Shown one piece after another: positions 49,588 to 58,742 of a stretch of 64,000 nucleotides of DNA. This DNA is from Candidatus Brocadia sinica JPN1. Lineage in GTDB: Bacteria; Planctomycetota; Brocadiia; Brocadiales; Brocadiaceae. The stretch's first letter is position 1, and the number at the start of each line of letters is the position of its first letter. The DNA is taken from NCBI RefSeq assembly GCF_000949635.1, contig NZ_BAFN01000001.1, forward strand, positions 3,035,052 through 3,099,051. The letters run 5' to 3'. Both the position numbers and the translations under genes were made by a program. The notes below the pieces were generated by a model. It was given only the letters and a program-made list of their open reading frames with translations. It searched no databases and had not been told where the DNA came from.

Positions 49588-49813
49588 CGTTTCTTAAAAA
49601 CTATAGAAAGTTCGTCATATTACAAATTGGCTTATATACCTTGTATTACAAGGCATTTCAGTTCTTAATAAAAATATTTTTGCCGGAAATGACAAAATTA
49701 TCTTTGGAAGCCTATTGGGGCTGCGTTGTTCATTTTTTCCCCAAAGTTTTTCAAAAGGCTAAATTGGTATGGGAAAAGAAGTTTTTACGCTGTCATACTA
49801 ATAAAGGACACAG

Positions 49814-50173
49814 ATGCTGAAATTATTAAAAACAAACCCATGGATTGGATACGCAATAGTTGCCAGCGTTATGCTGTGTTTTATTGCCGTAATCTTCGTG
49901 CTGGATATTAACCCGCTAAGGAAACCGGTGAAGTAGGATGAGGTTCTACAGGTGTGCAGAGAAGTCGTGGAAAAGACCGGTGATATACCTGCATCTGACG
50001 GCAAGATGGAGGATGTAAGGCAGGTGGTGCATTTTCTCAGCAACACCCTTAAATCCCTTGAAAAAGAACACGTAATGCAGGCAATACCAGAATTGTCCGA
50101 ACTGGGAAAACAGTTTGAAAAGGCCATCAGTAGCTGGGGAACGGTTACAACTTCAGTTGATAGCAGTCAGTAG
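49814..50173 (+). pseudogene. Membrane-anchored small protein interrupted by an amber codon
   Basis: ATG at 49814 has AAGGA upstream. The first 40 codons encode one transmembrane helix (WIGYAIVASVMLCFIAVIFV) and stop at TAG (49934-49936). The same frame continues without another stop for 78 codons (DEVLQVCREVVEKTGD...WGTVTTSVDSSQ) to TAG at 50171. The second half looks like a helical domain and is not read from a convincing start codon of its own (GTG at 49952 is possible). I favour a single 119-codon gene broken by one stop. No family is recognised. Confidence 0.5.
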
Positions 50174-51039
50174 TCAGCCGTCAGTTGACTGTTGACAGTT
50201 GAAAAGCAAGAAAAGAAAATTTCAATGAGGCTATGGAAATTTATAGTATAGGAATTTTCATCCCCCATTTACATGGGGGCAGGTTTATTTAAGCGGTTTC
50301 TGGGTGGCACGGACAAACTTTGTTTGTCCGTGCTTATCTTAACTTGATCGTATAGGAATTTTCATTTTTTTAATGCGGGTTTGCGGGAAGGCGTTGTTGT
50401 AAGGCCTGTAATTACAAATAGATATGGCTGTGTCTCTGGTTGCTAAACGTTAATAAGAGCATTTACGGGCCTGTCTGCCCTGCCGGCACAAACAGGGAAT
50501 GGAGGGTTGAGCTTCGCTTTCTCTTCGAGTTGTACCTTAACCCAACTTACCAATGTTGAAATTATCCGATGAAGAACCCACCCCTTACCCCTCCCGAGAG
50601 GGGAATAGATGAAATCCCCTCTCGGGAGGGGGGTAAGGGGTGGGTAAATAATAAATGAACACAGAGGTACAAATTGTGTCATATCTTGTGGGAGAAAAGA
50701 GTCCGCCGCAGGCGATATGTTCAGCATATGGTTTACTGCTCGCTCCCAAACTCCTTCCCCATTTTCATGAGGACATGGTTTGGGAGTGTAATGGACGAGA
50801 AACTCAGTTTCTTTGCAATGATGTTCCTAAACAGATGCTTCAACAGGTTCAGCACATGGTTTGGGAACAAGGAGTGGCGGTTTATTTAAAGGCAATTTTT
50901 CAAACAGCTAAGATGTTACCATAATCGGAATATTCCTGGCGCTGTAATGTCATAATAAAATCCCCTTAGAAACTAAGGGGATTCAGGGGGTTGTCTACTC
51001 ACACAACACCATACGGAACTATTGTAAAAAAACAACAAC
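50174..51039. repeat. Repeat-rich intergenic region
   Basis: No convincing gene in 866 bases. It holds the GGACAAAC palindrome unit at 50290-50365, with TATAGGAATTTTCAT on both sides, a large GC-rich palindrome at 50577-50646 (CCCCTCCCGAGAGGGG and CCCCTCTCGGGAGGGG), and a CCCCTTAGAAACTAAGGGG hairpin at about 50962. A plus-strand frame at 50655-50924 runs over repeats and is not credible. Confidence 0.6.
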
Positions 51040-51396
51040 ATGAAGAAAAATTTCCTGTTTATCGTTCTATTGTTTCATTTAATGTGGTATGTGAATACAG
51101 CCACTGCTCAGAGCGGTTCTGAGCTGGTAATCAATGGCGTGGTAAATGATACTATTAATAACGCTGTATCAAAGGAGCAAGTGGACAAAATATCGAATGC
51201 CATGTCAAAGGCAGCGGATGTATATTATTCCGCTAAATCATCTGCCATAGAGACACAAAGACTTTTAAGCGGTACGGCAACGCAAGGAACCCAACAAACA
51301 CAACAAACAAAAAGGCGCAGTAAGATACTGGAGATTTTGAAGAAAATCGAGACTGTTTTTCTGGATGCATCGTTAAACAGCAACAACCACCAATAG
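51040..51396 (+). CDS. Secreted small hypothetical protein
   Basis: 118 residues. The signal peptide (MKKNFLFIVLLFHLMWYVNT...) ends at an ATAQS cleavage site near residue 24. The mature part is polar with a Gln/Thr-rich stretch (TQGTQQTQQTKRR) and a C-terminal helix. No family is recognised. It starts the run of unknown genes reaching 53.9 kb. The next gene begins 10 bases later. Confidence 0.6.
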   Translation: MKKNFLFIVLLFHLMWYVNTATAQSGSELVINGVVNDTINNAVSKEQVDKISNAMSKAADVYYSAKSSAIETQRLLSGTATQGTQQTQQTKRRSKILEILKKIETVFLDASLNSNNHQ

Positions 51397-51406
51397 GAGA
51401 CCAATT

Positions 51407-52264
51407 ATGTCATGGCTAAACATCCGGGGGAAGATATACCATTGCCTGAAATGTCCTGAGATTATTAAGGTCGAATACGAGGGAGGCGCTTGCTTAACAC
51501 AAATCGGAGATGATCGGGTATATGAACAAATGGCGCTAACGCAAAGGTATGGCCAACCAACAGCAAATCCTGATGTTGAAGGCTATTACCTGCATGATGA
51601 AGTCATTTGTGAGACGTGTTTTAAGGAGCGTTATATAAAAGGTGGGCAATATGAAGTTGCAATGCATATGGAAGCCCTTTGTAATCGTCTTTCGGGAATT
51701 AAGGATAAACATGCAGAGAACATCAGAAAAGCGACTGAATCAGCATTCAATAATTGGTTAGAAAACATTTCGCCGGGTAATTTTCGTGAAATAAACACAT
51801 CAGCCTTTGATAAAACAATCGGCCTGAAAATATTTACATTGCGGGGAAAGCGCAGGGACTTAATAGGACAATTTGTCTCCAGCGCCAAAGATTCAATAAT
51901 TTTTTTTATTTACAATCAGGTTAATAGTGATACATCTCTTCAGGAGGTAATCGGACAGTACGCTTTGGAAATACAACCAGTCATTGAAAACATAAAAAAA
52001 TTACTGGCCGATCTTAAAGGAAAAATCTTTATGGCACACAGAATAAATAAGCCGGAAAATTTGAACGACTATGTCCGGTATGAAATGACGACAAGGACTC
52101 CCGTAGAATCAACGCCGGACAAAACCGTTTTTTATGATACGAACATGAGTAAGCATGATATCACAGAATTTATGAATTTCTGCGACCCTTCAAACCAGAT
52201 TGAAATCGATGAGGACAAATGGATAGGTAAATTAAAAAACAGGCTGGAAGCGTTACAGGGTTAA
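51407..52264 (+). CDS. Hypothetical protein with N-terminal zinc-binding cysteines
   Basis: 285 residues. Two CxxC pairs in the first 75 residues (HCLKCPEI and ICETCFKERY) suggest a zinc-binding module. The middle is helical, and the C-terminal 60 residues contain acidic stretches (EIDEDKWIGKL). There is no membrane segment or recognised catalytic motif. It is 10 bases after the secreted small protein, so the two are probably co-transcribed. The function is unknown. Confidence 0.6.
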   Translation: MSWLNIRGKIYHCLKCPEIIKVEYEGGACLTQIGDDRVYEQMALTQRYGQPTANPDVEGYYLHDEVICETCFKERYIKGGQYEVAMHMEALCNRLSGIKDKHAENIRKATESAFNNWLENISPGNFREINTSAFDKTIGLKIFTLRGKRRDLIGQFVSSAKDSIIFFIYNQVNSDTSLQEVIGQYALEIQPVIENIKKLLADLKGKIFMAHRINKPENLNDYVRYEMTTRTPVESTPDKTVFYDTNMSKHDITEFMNFCDPSNQIEIDEDKWIGKLKNRLEALQG

Positions 52265-52434
52265 ACAGAAAACAGACGATAATGGCAATCCGAGGTATTT
52301 TGAATTTCAAAGAGTAGGATGGGTCAAGCGAAGCGGACCCATCACAAAGCTGATCACCTGCGTTCCTCTTAACCATCGTGAACTTTAGATGCAATAAAAA
52401 TTATTTTTACTTTTTTCAACGAAAGGGGTTAAAT

Positions 52435-52548
52435 ATGGCTGCTCGTGATTGTGACGTGTGTGGCGGTCGTGGATACACGAATGAAATATGTCCCTTCTGT
52501 AATGGCAGTTCTTCCAAGTATGTTGATGATGGGAATGAGGAAGATTAA
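52435..52548 (+). CDS. 37-residue DnaJ-type zinc-finger peptide
   Basis: ATG at 52435, with GAAAGGGG upstream. The peptide MAARDCDVCGGRGYTNEIC... contains CDVCGGRGY and CPFCNG, the two halves of one DnaJ cysteine-rich zinc finger (CxxCxGxG pairs), followed by an acidic tail. DnaJ uses four such repeats to bind unfolded proteins; a stand-alone unit is unusual. It lies between two larger unknown genes on the same strand. Confidence 0.65.
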   Translation: MAARDCDVCGGRGYTNEICPFCNGSSSKYVDDGNEED

Positions 52549-52693
52549 ATGGATAGCTCCACAAAATATACCATGTATGTTTTGGAAAAATTGATACTGC
52601 ATTTCTGAATGCAGAGCAGGATGGTAACAATCACAGAACAGAATGTAAGCAGGTAAAAATACTACGATGTAGTACTGTATTTTTTAGAATTTA

Positions 52694-53740
52694 ATGGAGA
52701 ATAAACTTATGGAGTTAGAAAACAAAAATAATATACAGACTCAAATAGTTTCTCATCCACTAACAAAAATGGAATTTGAAGACCTGTTTAATAACAACAG
52801 GAAATTGTTTAATCTTTATAGTGAGTTTATAAAACAGAAGATTGGGAATTCGCTTGGATTGCCTCTGGATATCGTTAAAACAATTACACTAGGTAAAGCA
52901 TCAAGTGGAGAATTTGTAATCTTTTCTGAGAATGTTTTCAAAGGGCTCAAAGAAGGTAGATATTATCAGCCTGTATCCAAAAAAGATGGATTGGTTTCTA
53001 CGGTAGCGCATAATAGTAAGGATGGTACAATTGTAGAGCATGGGAGAGTAGGTCGCAGAATGACATCGGTGCTTAGCGTTGGGATCGGGGTTGCACATGC
53101 TATTAGTAATCTTGATATGCAGAATCAATTAGAGGAAATAAAGGATGCCGTAGACAGGATACATAGATTTCAGTTGTCGAATAGAATTGGTGATCTCAAA
53201 GGTGTTTATGATACGTTACAAAACTGGTTAGATAGGGTATCAAGGGAGGGTTTAACTGTAGTAAATCAAATAAAAGGACAGGATATTTCAGAACGTTTAG
53301 ATAAGTTAGAACAACAATTTTTTGAAACGGCAAAATCAGAACTTGAAACAGTCAAGAATCCCGCTGATTATGGGCGAGGCAAAATGGAATTCATTAAACA
53401 TATAAAATTCATTTTCACAAAAACACCGGAACAGAAAGCTAGGGAAAAATTAAAAGCAGTGTTTGAAGATTTACAATATACAAAAATTTGTAATTTTCTA
53501 AATATGGTAGTTTGCGGGGAGCTTGAAGATGTTAATGCTTATCAAAGATCTAGTGAGCGATTATACTTAAAATTTGAGAAGATATATAATGAGCTTGATA
53601 GAAAGTGTCAATATTCAACAGAAGTATATCGAGCTTTAAAAGAAGGAGATATTTTAGTGCAAGAATTAAATTGTATTGATAAACGCCGAAAACCTGAATT
53701 ATCTATTGAGGTTGAATCTGATGGAGAAAGGAGAAGTTAA
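52694..53740 (+). CDS. Large helical hypothetical protein
   Basis: 348 residues. Central coiled-coil/helical stretches (NQLEEIKDAVDRIHRFQ, DKLEQQFFETAKSELE), a Gly-rich hydrophobic segment (SVLSVGIGVAHAISNL) near residue 130, and no known motif. It could be a bacteriophage-defence or stress scaffold, but there is no sequence proof. The next gene starts one base after its stop, suggesting coupling. Confidence 0.55.
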   Translation: MENKLMELENKNNIQTQIVSHPLTKMEFEDLFNNNRKLFNLYSEFIKQKIGNSLGLPLDIVKTITLGKASSGEFVIFSENVFKGLKEGRYYQPVSKKDGLVSTVAHNSKDGTIVEHGRVGRRMTSVLSVGIGVAHAISNLDMQNQLEEIKDAVDRIHRFQLSNRIGDLKGVYDTLQNWLDRVSREGLTVVNQIKGQDISERLDKLEQQFFETAKSELETVKNPADYGRGKMEFIKHIKFIFTKTPEQKAREKLKAVFEDLQYTKICNFLNMVVCGELEDVNAYQRSSERLYLKFEKIYNELDRKCQYSTEVYRALKEGDILVQELNCIDKRRKPELSIEVESDGERRS

Positions 53741-53741
53741 T

Positions 53742-53948
53742 ATGTCTCAAGAAAAGAAAAATTGTAAGGAATGTGGAATGCTTTTTACCCCTGGTCCGAA
53801 TAATTCTGAATATTGTCCAGAACATCAAAGGAAGAAAACTTCTATTTTGAGTTATATTAAAGCAGGAGGGATGATTGCAGGAGGTGTAATAGCATATATT
53901 TTTCTTGCGCCATTTTTGGGCAATAGGGATGATGATGCTTCTATTTGA
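53742..53948 (+). CDS. Small zinc-ribbon membrane protein
   Basis: 68 residues from ATG 53742, with GGAG 10 bases upstream (the frame is open earlier, inside the previous gene). The N-terminal half has CKECGMLFTP...YCPEHQ (zinc-binding C-C-C-H). The C-terminal half has one Gly-rich transmembrane helix (AGGMIAGGVIAYIFLAPFLG). It is encoded directly after the 348-residue protein and probably works with it. Confidence 0.55.
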   Translation: MSQEKKNCKECGMLFTPGPNNSEYCPEHQRKKTSILSYIKAGGMIAGGVIAYIFLAPFLGNRDDDASI

Positions 53949-54128
53949 GGATTTTGTTTTTGTGTTTAATACTGTGCTATACTTTATTTGAAAAATAATA
54001 TTTGGTGGTAATCCGCTATGCCAAGGTCGTGGGGTGTGGGCCTTTAATCAAGCGCAAGGATTGGGTGTGTAATAAATTTAAATAGCAAAATTAAAGCCCT
54101 TCTCTATAAAGTACTGGGGAGGTAATTT

Positions 54129-55089
54129 ATGCTCAAAGGATGGCCAATAATTTCACAATTAGAAAATCAAGACCCTTATTTACCAATTGATTCTAAACAC
54201 GTAGAACAAATTTGTAATGAATTGTCAACTTTTAACAATGAACTTAAAAACGATCTAATCAAGCTGCTCCGTTCTAATAAATTTGGTAAATGGGCTTCTG
54301 GATTAAACGGAGAATACAAAACATCTGACGAAAAACTCTTCAATTGTTATTTCTCAAACCAAGCCTTTTCTCCAGATGTGCTATCAAGACCTCCACGACA
54401 TTTAGGTGGACCGATATGTGCGGTCTTGTTTTACTTATCATTTGATTTACAAAATATGCTTATAGAGCATATGAGAAGAATATCAAGTGCTAAGATAATT
54501 CCATTCAGTAATGATGAAAAAAATTTAAAAAGCAAACATCGTATTTACCAATTCGTTGAATTTGAACAAGTAATACGTGTAATTAAATCGGTTCAATATG
54601 AGTTAGAAAGCTTTTACTCGATGTCGGAAAACATTTTTTGTAACAACGCTCAGATCTTAAAGCCTCCCACAAATAATTGGTCGTTCGACTTTGAACAATT
54701 ACAAGAAACAGTATTATTAGGATTTATGCGAGGACCTGAAGGTATAATCAATCGGGGAATCCTAAGTAGTGCAATAGTAGCTGCGGGCGTTATTCGTTCA
54801 CATTTAGAAGCAGTTCTTTTTAGAAATGATTTTCAAGCATCCTTAAATATGCAAAATTTAATAAATGCAAAAAAAATGTGATGAAGCACTAAAAATTCAT
54901 AAAAACAATGGCAATTTACATAATAACGAAATTACATGGGTAGAAAAAACTTATGGATTATTATCAGGTTCGGTGCATCAGGGGTTAGCGCTGTCGCGAG
55001 GTGAAATTTGGATGATGATCCGTGTTGTTAAGCATATTTCGAATAAGCTCTTAAATAAAAATTTAAAAAAAATTCGGATAACTTTATGA
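54129..55089 (+). pseudogene. Hypothetical AT-rich gene split by a one-base frameshift at an A8 run
   Basis: The first frame (54129-54881, 250 residues) ends in NAKKM and a stop right after an A8 run at 54869-54876. The overlapping second frame (54865-55089) continues the same protein in register if one A is removed (NLINAKKCDEALKI...). Together they encode about 319 residues. The C-terminal part (TYGLLSGSVHQG) resembles the Y..LS..VH pattern of HEPN-like and uncharacterised helical proteins, but I cannot assign a family. It may be a true pseudogene, a sequencing artefact or slippage. The last codons overlap the next gene (ATGA). Confidence 0.5.
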
Positions 55090-55637
55090 AAAACATTATT
55101 GTAGTCGCTGATAAAGATTTAAAAAGTTTCGGAAGAGAACTTGTTCATGCAATATCGAAAACAAAAATAGCAAAGGCATCATTGTTTACACCTAAACAAT
55201 ATACCGATAACGAATATCAAATCGGAGGTACTCAGTGTGTCATCTTCTTGGGGAAAAATGATGTGTCAAAAGATTTCATTCCCTTAATTCAAAAGAAATA
55301 TGAGAAACACGGCATTGTTTGGGGATATGACGCTTCAAAGACTGTAGTTTATATTGAATCTACTAATGTGGATTTAGATAATTTGAAAAAGGAATTTAGC
55401 CTAATTAAAGAAGAAAGAAAAGCTTCTTTTGATAAAACTTGGATTTGCGGAAATGCTATTATTGACATATTGTTGTACGAATTATGGTTTAAATGGTTCG
55501 ATCCAATTTATTGGATTTCTTATTTAATAAAGTACAAAAAGAAAATAAAATTAACAAAAGAATTACAAATGAAACTTGGAATCATCTCATTTTTAAAAGA
55601 CGGATTTGATGAATTTGTAAAGGTTGATTTGACATGA
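55086..55637 (+). CDS. Hypothetical protein, second gene of AT-rich operon
   Basis: 183 residues. The N-terminal half (KNIIVVADKDLKSFGRELVHAIS, GGTQCVIFLGKN, HGIVWGYDASKTVVYIE) looks like an alpha/beta nucleotide- or ligand-sensing domain, and the C-terminal half has a hydrophobic helix pair (FDPIYWISYLIKY). No named family. Start and stop codons overlap the neighbours (ATGA at both ends), so it is translationally coupled to a HEPN-like gene upstream and to the split gene downstream. Strong A+T bias suggests horizontal transfer. Confidence 0.6.
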   Translation: MKNIIVVADKDLKSFGRELVHAISKTKIAKASLFTPKQYTDNEYQIGGTQCVIFLGKNDVSKDFIPLIQKKYEKHGIVWGYDASKTVVYIESTNVDLDNLKKEFSLIKEERKASFDKTWICGNAIIDILLYELWFKWFDPIYWISYLIKYKKKIKLTKELQMKLGIISFLKDGFDEFVKVDLT

Positions 55638-55954
55638 ATAACTTCAAAGATTCGTTTCAAAAGACAATGGAATCTTTTGGCGGTTCTTATGGAAGCTATG
55701 GTGGCGAAAATTATGTAAATGAGGTTCAAGAAGAAATTGAAAAAACAGTTCACAAAATAATTGAAATTGGAAATACTAAGGTGTACCCCATTGTCTAGAC
55801 AATTATTTAATAAAAATAAGATAGAATTTTAGTATTGTTTATGCGAAGTATCTTTTAATTATTTGATGAGCAGGAAAACGGAATGGAGCGGAGCGGAATG
55901 GAGTTTTTCTGCTCATCCGCTGTGCATTTCTCCGTTCTTGCTTTCTTGCCATTT

Positions 55955-56839
55955 TTACCCGGTCAGTTCAAGAGTATTTACCATCTCTCCTTTCCGTGCC
56001 TTTTTGTTACTACAATACAGCGTTGCTGGCGCTCTGTATTCAAGCGACTGATGTAATCTCTCGTTGTTATAAAAATCAAAATACCTCCTTAAACCATCCA
56101 CTGCCTCTCTTACCGTCTTATAGTCTTTTAAATACACCTCCTCGTATTTTATCGACCTCCACAAACGCTCTATAAAAATGTTATCAAACACTCGTCCCCT
56201 TCCATCCATGCTGATCTTTACCCCGGCTCCCTCTAATTTCCCAGTAAACGCATTGCTCGTAAACTGCGATCCCTGGTCCGTGTTAAATATCTCAGGGCAT
56301 CCCTTCCTTATTGCCCTGTCTAATGCTTCCAGACAAAATCCCACATCCAGGGTTATTGATGTCTCCCACGACAGCACATACCGACTATACCAGTCCATTA
56401 TTGCCATGAGATATACATACCCCTGATTGAGCCGTATGTACGTTATATCCGCACACCACACGTGATCTGGATACTCTATACTCAATCCTCTGAGTAAATA
56501 TGGGTATTTCTTGTGTCCTTCACCTCCTTTACTTAGCCAAGGCTTCGGATAGATCGCATATAATCCCATCTTCCTCATTAACCGTTTTACCCTCTTAGGG
56601 TTTACCTCATGCCCTTCCTTTCTTAACCATGCCGTCAACCGCCTTACCCCATAAAACGGATACCCCGTATAATACTCATCTATCAGGTTCATCAATTGAA
56701 GATTATATGCACTCTCACCAATCGCCTTATAATAAAAGACTGAACGGGATATCCCCAGTAACTCACACTGCCGACTTACACTTATCTCCTCATTTTCTGG
56801 CTCTATTAACCTCTTCCTTTCCTCAACCGTTGATCCCAA
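55955..56839 (-). CDS. IS3-family transposase OrfB (DDE integrase core)
   Basis: 294 residues. HTH_21-type start (ISVSRQCELLGISRSVFYY) followed by the rve core: VWCADITYIRL (Asp), IFNTDQGSQFTS (Asp) and NIFIERLWRSIKYEEVY (Glu). Translation is expected as a fusion with OrfA by -1 slippage at the A9 run near 56843-56851; a TTG at 56839 is the apparent in-frame start. Confidence 0.95.
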   Translation of the reverse strand: MGSTVEERKRLIEPENEEISVSRQCELLGISRSVFYYKAIGESAYNLQLMNLIDEYYTGYPFYGVRRLTAWLRKEGHEVNPKRVKRLMRKMGLYAIYPKPWLSKGGEGHKKYPYLLRGLSIEYPDHVWCADITYIRLNQGYVYLMAIMDWYSRYVLSWETSITLDVGFCLEALDRAIRKGCPEIFNTDQGSQFTSNAFTGKLEGAGVKISMDGRGRVFDNIFIERLWRSIKYEEVYLKDYKTVREAVDGLRRYFDFYNNERLHQSLEYRAPATLYCSNKKARKGEMVNTLELTG

Positions 56840-57107
56840 CTTTTTTTTTCAGCCAATCCAGTTCAACCTTCAATTGCCCTATCTGCTGGTACAACGACGC
56901 ACGCAATTCATCCTCCTTTCTGGCATCTTGCACCTTCTTCAGCGAAAATATCCTCGGTATCTCTTCTATTACCTGCTTCTTCCACTGTGCTATCTGCGTT
57001 GGGTGTACCCCATATTGCCCTGCTAGCTCGTTTGCAGTCTTCTCCCCCTTTATCGCTTCTATCGCTACTCTCGCCTTAAATTCCCCATTATATTGCTTCC
57101 TCTCCAC
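56823..57107 (-). CDS. IS3-family transposase OrfA (HTH)
   Basis: 94 residues. Helix-turn-helix (MERKQYNGEFKARVAIEAIK, QYGVHPTQIAQWKKQV) followed by a leucine-zipper stretch ending LDWLKKKVGING. The AAAAAAAAAG near its end is the frameshift site shared with OrfB. Confidence 0.92.
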   Translation of the reverse strand: MERKQYNGEFKARVAIEAIKGEKTANELAGQYGVHPTQIAQWKKQVIEEIPRIFSLKKVQDARKEDELRASLYQQIGQLKVELDWLKKKVGING

Positions 57108-58493
57108 CTCTTATTTTATACCCCCTTTCCAAACCTTTTTCTCTTCCATGCCTGCCTTTAGCCAGGCATGATTTTCTATCTTAACATACTGTCCAGTTTT
57201 TGGGGTACATTATATACCGACAAAAATATTCATTATATTAAAGGAGATATTGCCGAACCGTGGCATGCTGGAACTACCAATATTTATGCAGTTACAAAGG
57301 GCATAGAAGGAATTGATGCAGTAGTACCAAGAGATAGAACTCCGATCGATATTACTGCCTATAGTCCAATTGAATATTTAAAAGAACAACTAAAAGCACA
57401 AGTAAAATATTATAAAACTCCAGAAGCTACGGTAAAAGCGATAAGCAATCCTAAATATGATGGACTAATAAAGATTGTCCCATCCGATCAATTAGAAGCT
57501 GTCAAAGAAGCTGCATATCAACTGTACTTAAAGAATCTCCAGACAAGACCTGAAATGGCAAATCAATATCTGCATACCTATCAAGCAGCAACGGATAGGC
57601 TAAGCCTGGAAAATGCGCATAGTACACCCCTTTCTGAAAAGGAAGCACTTGCTATTGCTAAAGAAATTATCAAGGATAAATTTGATCCTGAAAGACATGG
57701 CCTAAATACACTGAATTTTATCAGTTGGTCAGATATTGCACGCCAATCAGGAGAAGCAGCCCTTAATGCCGCCGTCATTACTGCCGTTTTAAAATCGGCT
57801 CCACATCTATGGACAACCTTAAAGACCTTTCTTGACGAAGGGAGAGTAAATAAAGAATCACTTCAAAAACTCGGATTCTCAACCTTGAAAGGTTCTTCAG
57901 AAGGCGCCCTGAGAGGTGGAATTTCTGCTGCATTAACTGCTTCATGTAAAGCGGGTCTTTTAGGAGAGGCTTTTAAAAATGTTGCTCCCACAGTAATTGC
58001 CGCTGCCACTGTTGTTGCTTTAAATACAATGCGTAACTCAATAGCATTATATGAAGGCAAATTGTCCCCTGGACAGTTTGCAGAAACCTGCATACGTGAT
58101 GTTTTTGTAATAAGCTGTGGTGTTTTAGGGGCAAGCACGTTCCAAACGATTATACCTATACCACTTCTCGGCGCTCTTGTGGGTAATTTTATAGGAAGCA
58201 CGTGTGCCGTGTTAATTTTTGAAGGGAGCAAATCCGTTTTCTTATCATTCTTTATTGAATCTGGTATTTCTTTCTTTAATATCGTTAAACAAGATTACAT
58301 TATCCCACGGGAAATCCTTGAAAGATGTGGCTTTGATTTAATTCAGATTGATAAGATCGAACTTGATACAATCGAATTAGACACTATTAAACTGGACAAA
58401 CTTAATTTAAGCACATCCAAAACGGAAGGTATTGACATTACGTTATTGAAAAGAGGGTTGATTAACGTTAATACGATAGGATATGTATATTAA

Positions 58494-58742
58494 GCAGAGA
58501 ACGGGCGATCGGATCAGGTCTTTCTTTTTGATGTAACGAGTTTCGCAGGTTGGGCGGGAATAATTTGAATCGTTGAGTTTCGCTCCATTCAACCCAAACT
58601 ACGTAATTGAAACACACCCCTCTAACCCCTCTCAAGAGGGGAATAAACCTGTCCTCTACTTCGGTTGAGGAAAATCCCTCCCGGGAGGGGTGCAGGGGTG
58701 GGTAAATTTCACCTCATAAATCTTTTCGAAAGGAAGGTTACC
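58494..58742. repeat. Intergenic GC-rich palindrome and TTTGAATCGTTG repeat
   Basis: At about 58560 stands AATAATTTGAATCGTTGAG, repeated after the next gene at about 59333. At 58613-58704 is a composite CACCCCTCTAACCCC...GGGGTGGGTAAA palindrome of the dispersed family. Confidence 0.6.

Larger units (their letters stand above)
55782..57209 (-). mobile_element. IS3-family insertion sequence
   Basis: 1428 bases with imperfect ends TGTACCCCATTGTCTAGACA (left) and TGTACCCCAAAAACTGGACA (right, inverted). Two overlapping minus-strand genes, orfA and orfB, are joined by an A9 slippery site (-1 frameshift) as usual for the family. The flanks AAGG and TTAT do not match, so no target duplication is seen. 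An internal palindrome GATGAGCAG...CTGCTCATC lies near 55865-55918. Confidence 0.88.
55634..58493 (+). pseudogene. Glycine-zipper-like large protein split by an IS3 element
   Basis: The 5' part (55634-55781; MNNFKDSFQKTMESFGGSYG...) starts in ATGA overlap with the previous gene. It is cut at 55782 by an insertion sequence. The frame resumes at 57210 (LYTDKNIHYIKGDIAEPWH) and runs to 58493. The C-terminal part has Gly/Ala-rich helices (SEGALRGGISAALTASCKAG, FKNVAPTVIAAATVVALNT) resembling membrane-active proteins. It ends in degenerate repeats (IDKIELDTIELDTIKLDKL). The predicted intact size is about 475 residues. Pieces of this gene are scattered from 60.1 to 63.8 kb. Confidence 0.6.

Noticed and set aside
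50655-50924. 89-codon plus-strand frame MNTEVQIVSYLVGEK...
   Set aside because: It lies in a repeat-rich stretch, has no ribosome-binding site, and two plus-strand frames over the same bases look equally protein-like, as repeats do.
55778-57213. Target-site duplication of the IS3 element
   Set aside because: The flanks AAGG and TTAT differ; the insertion may be old or one flank may have been deleted.
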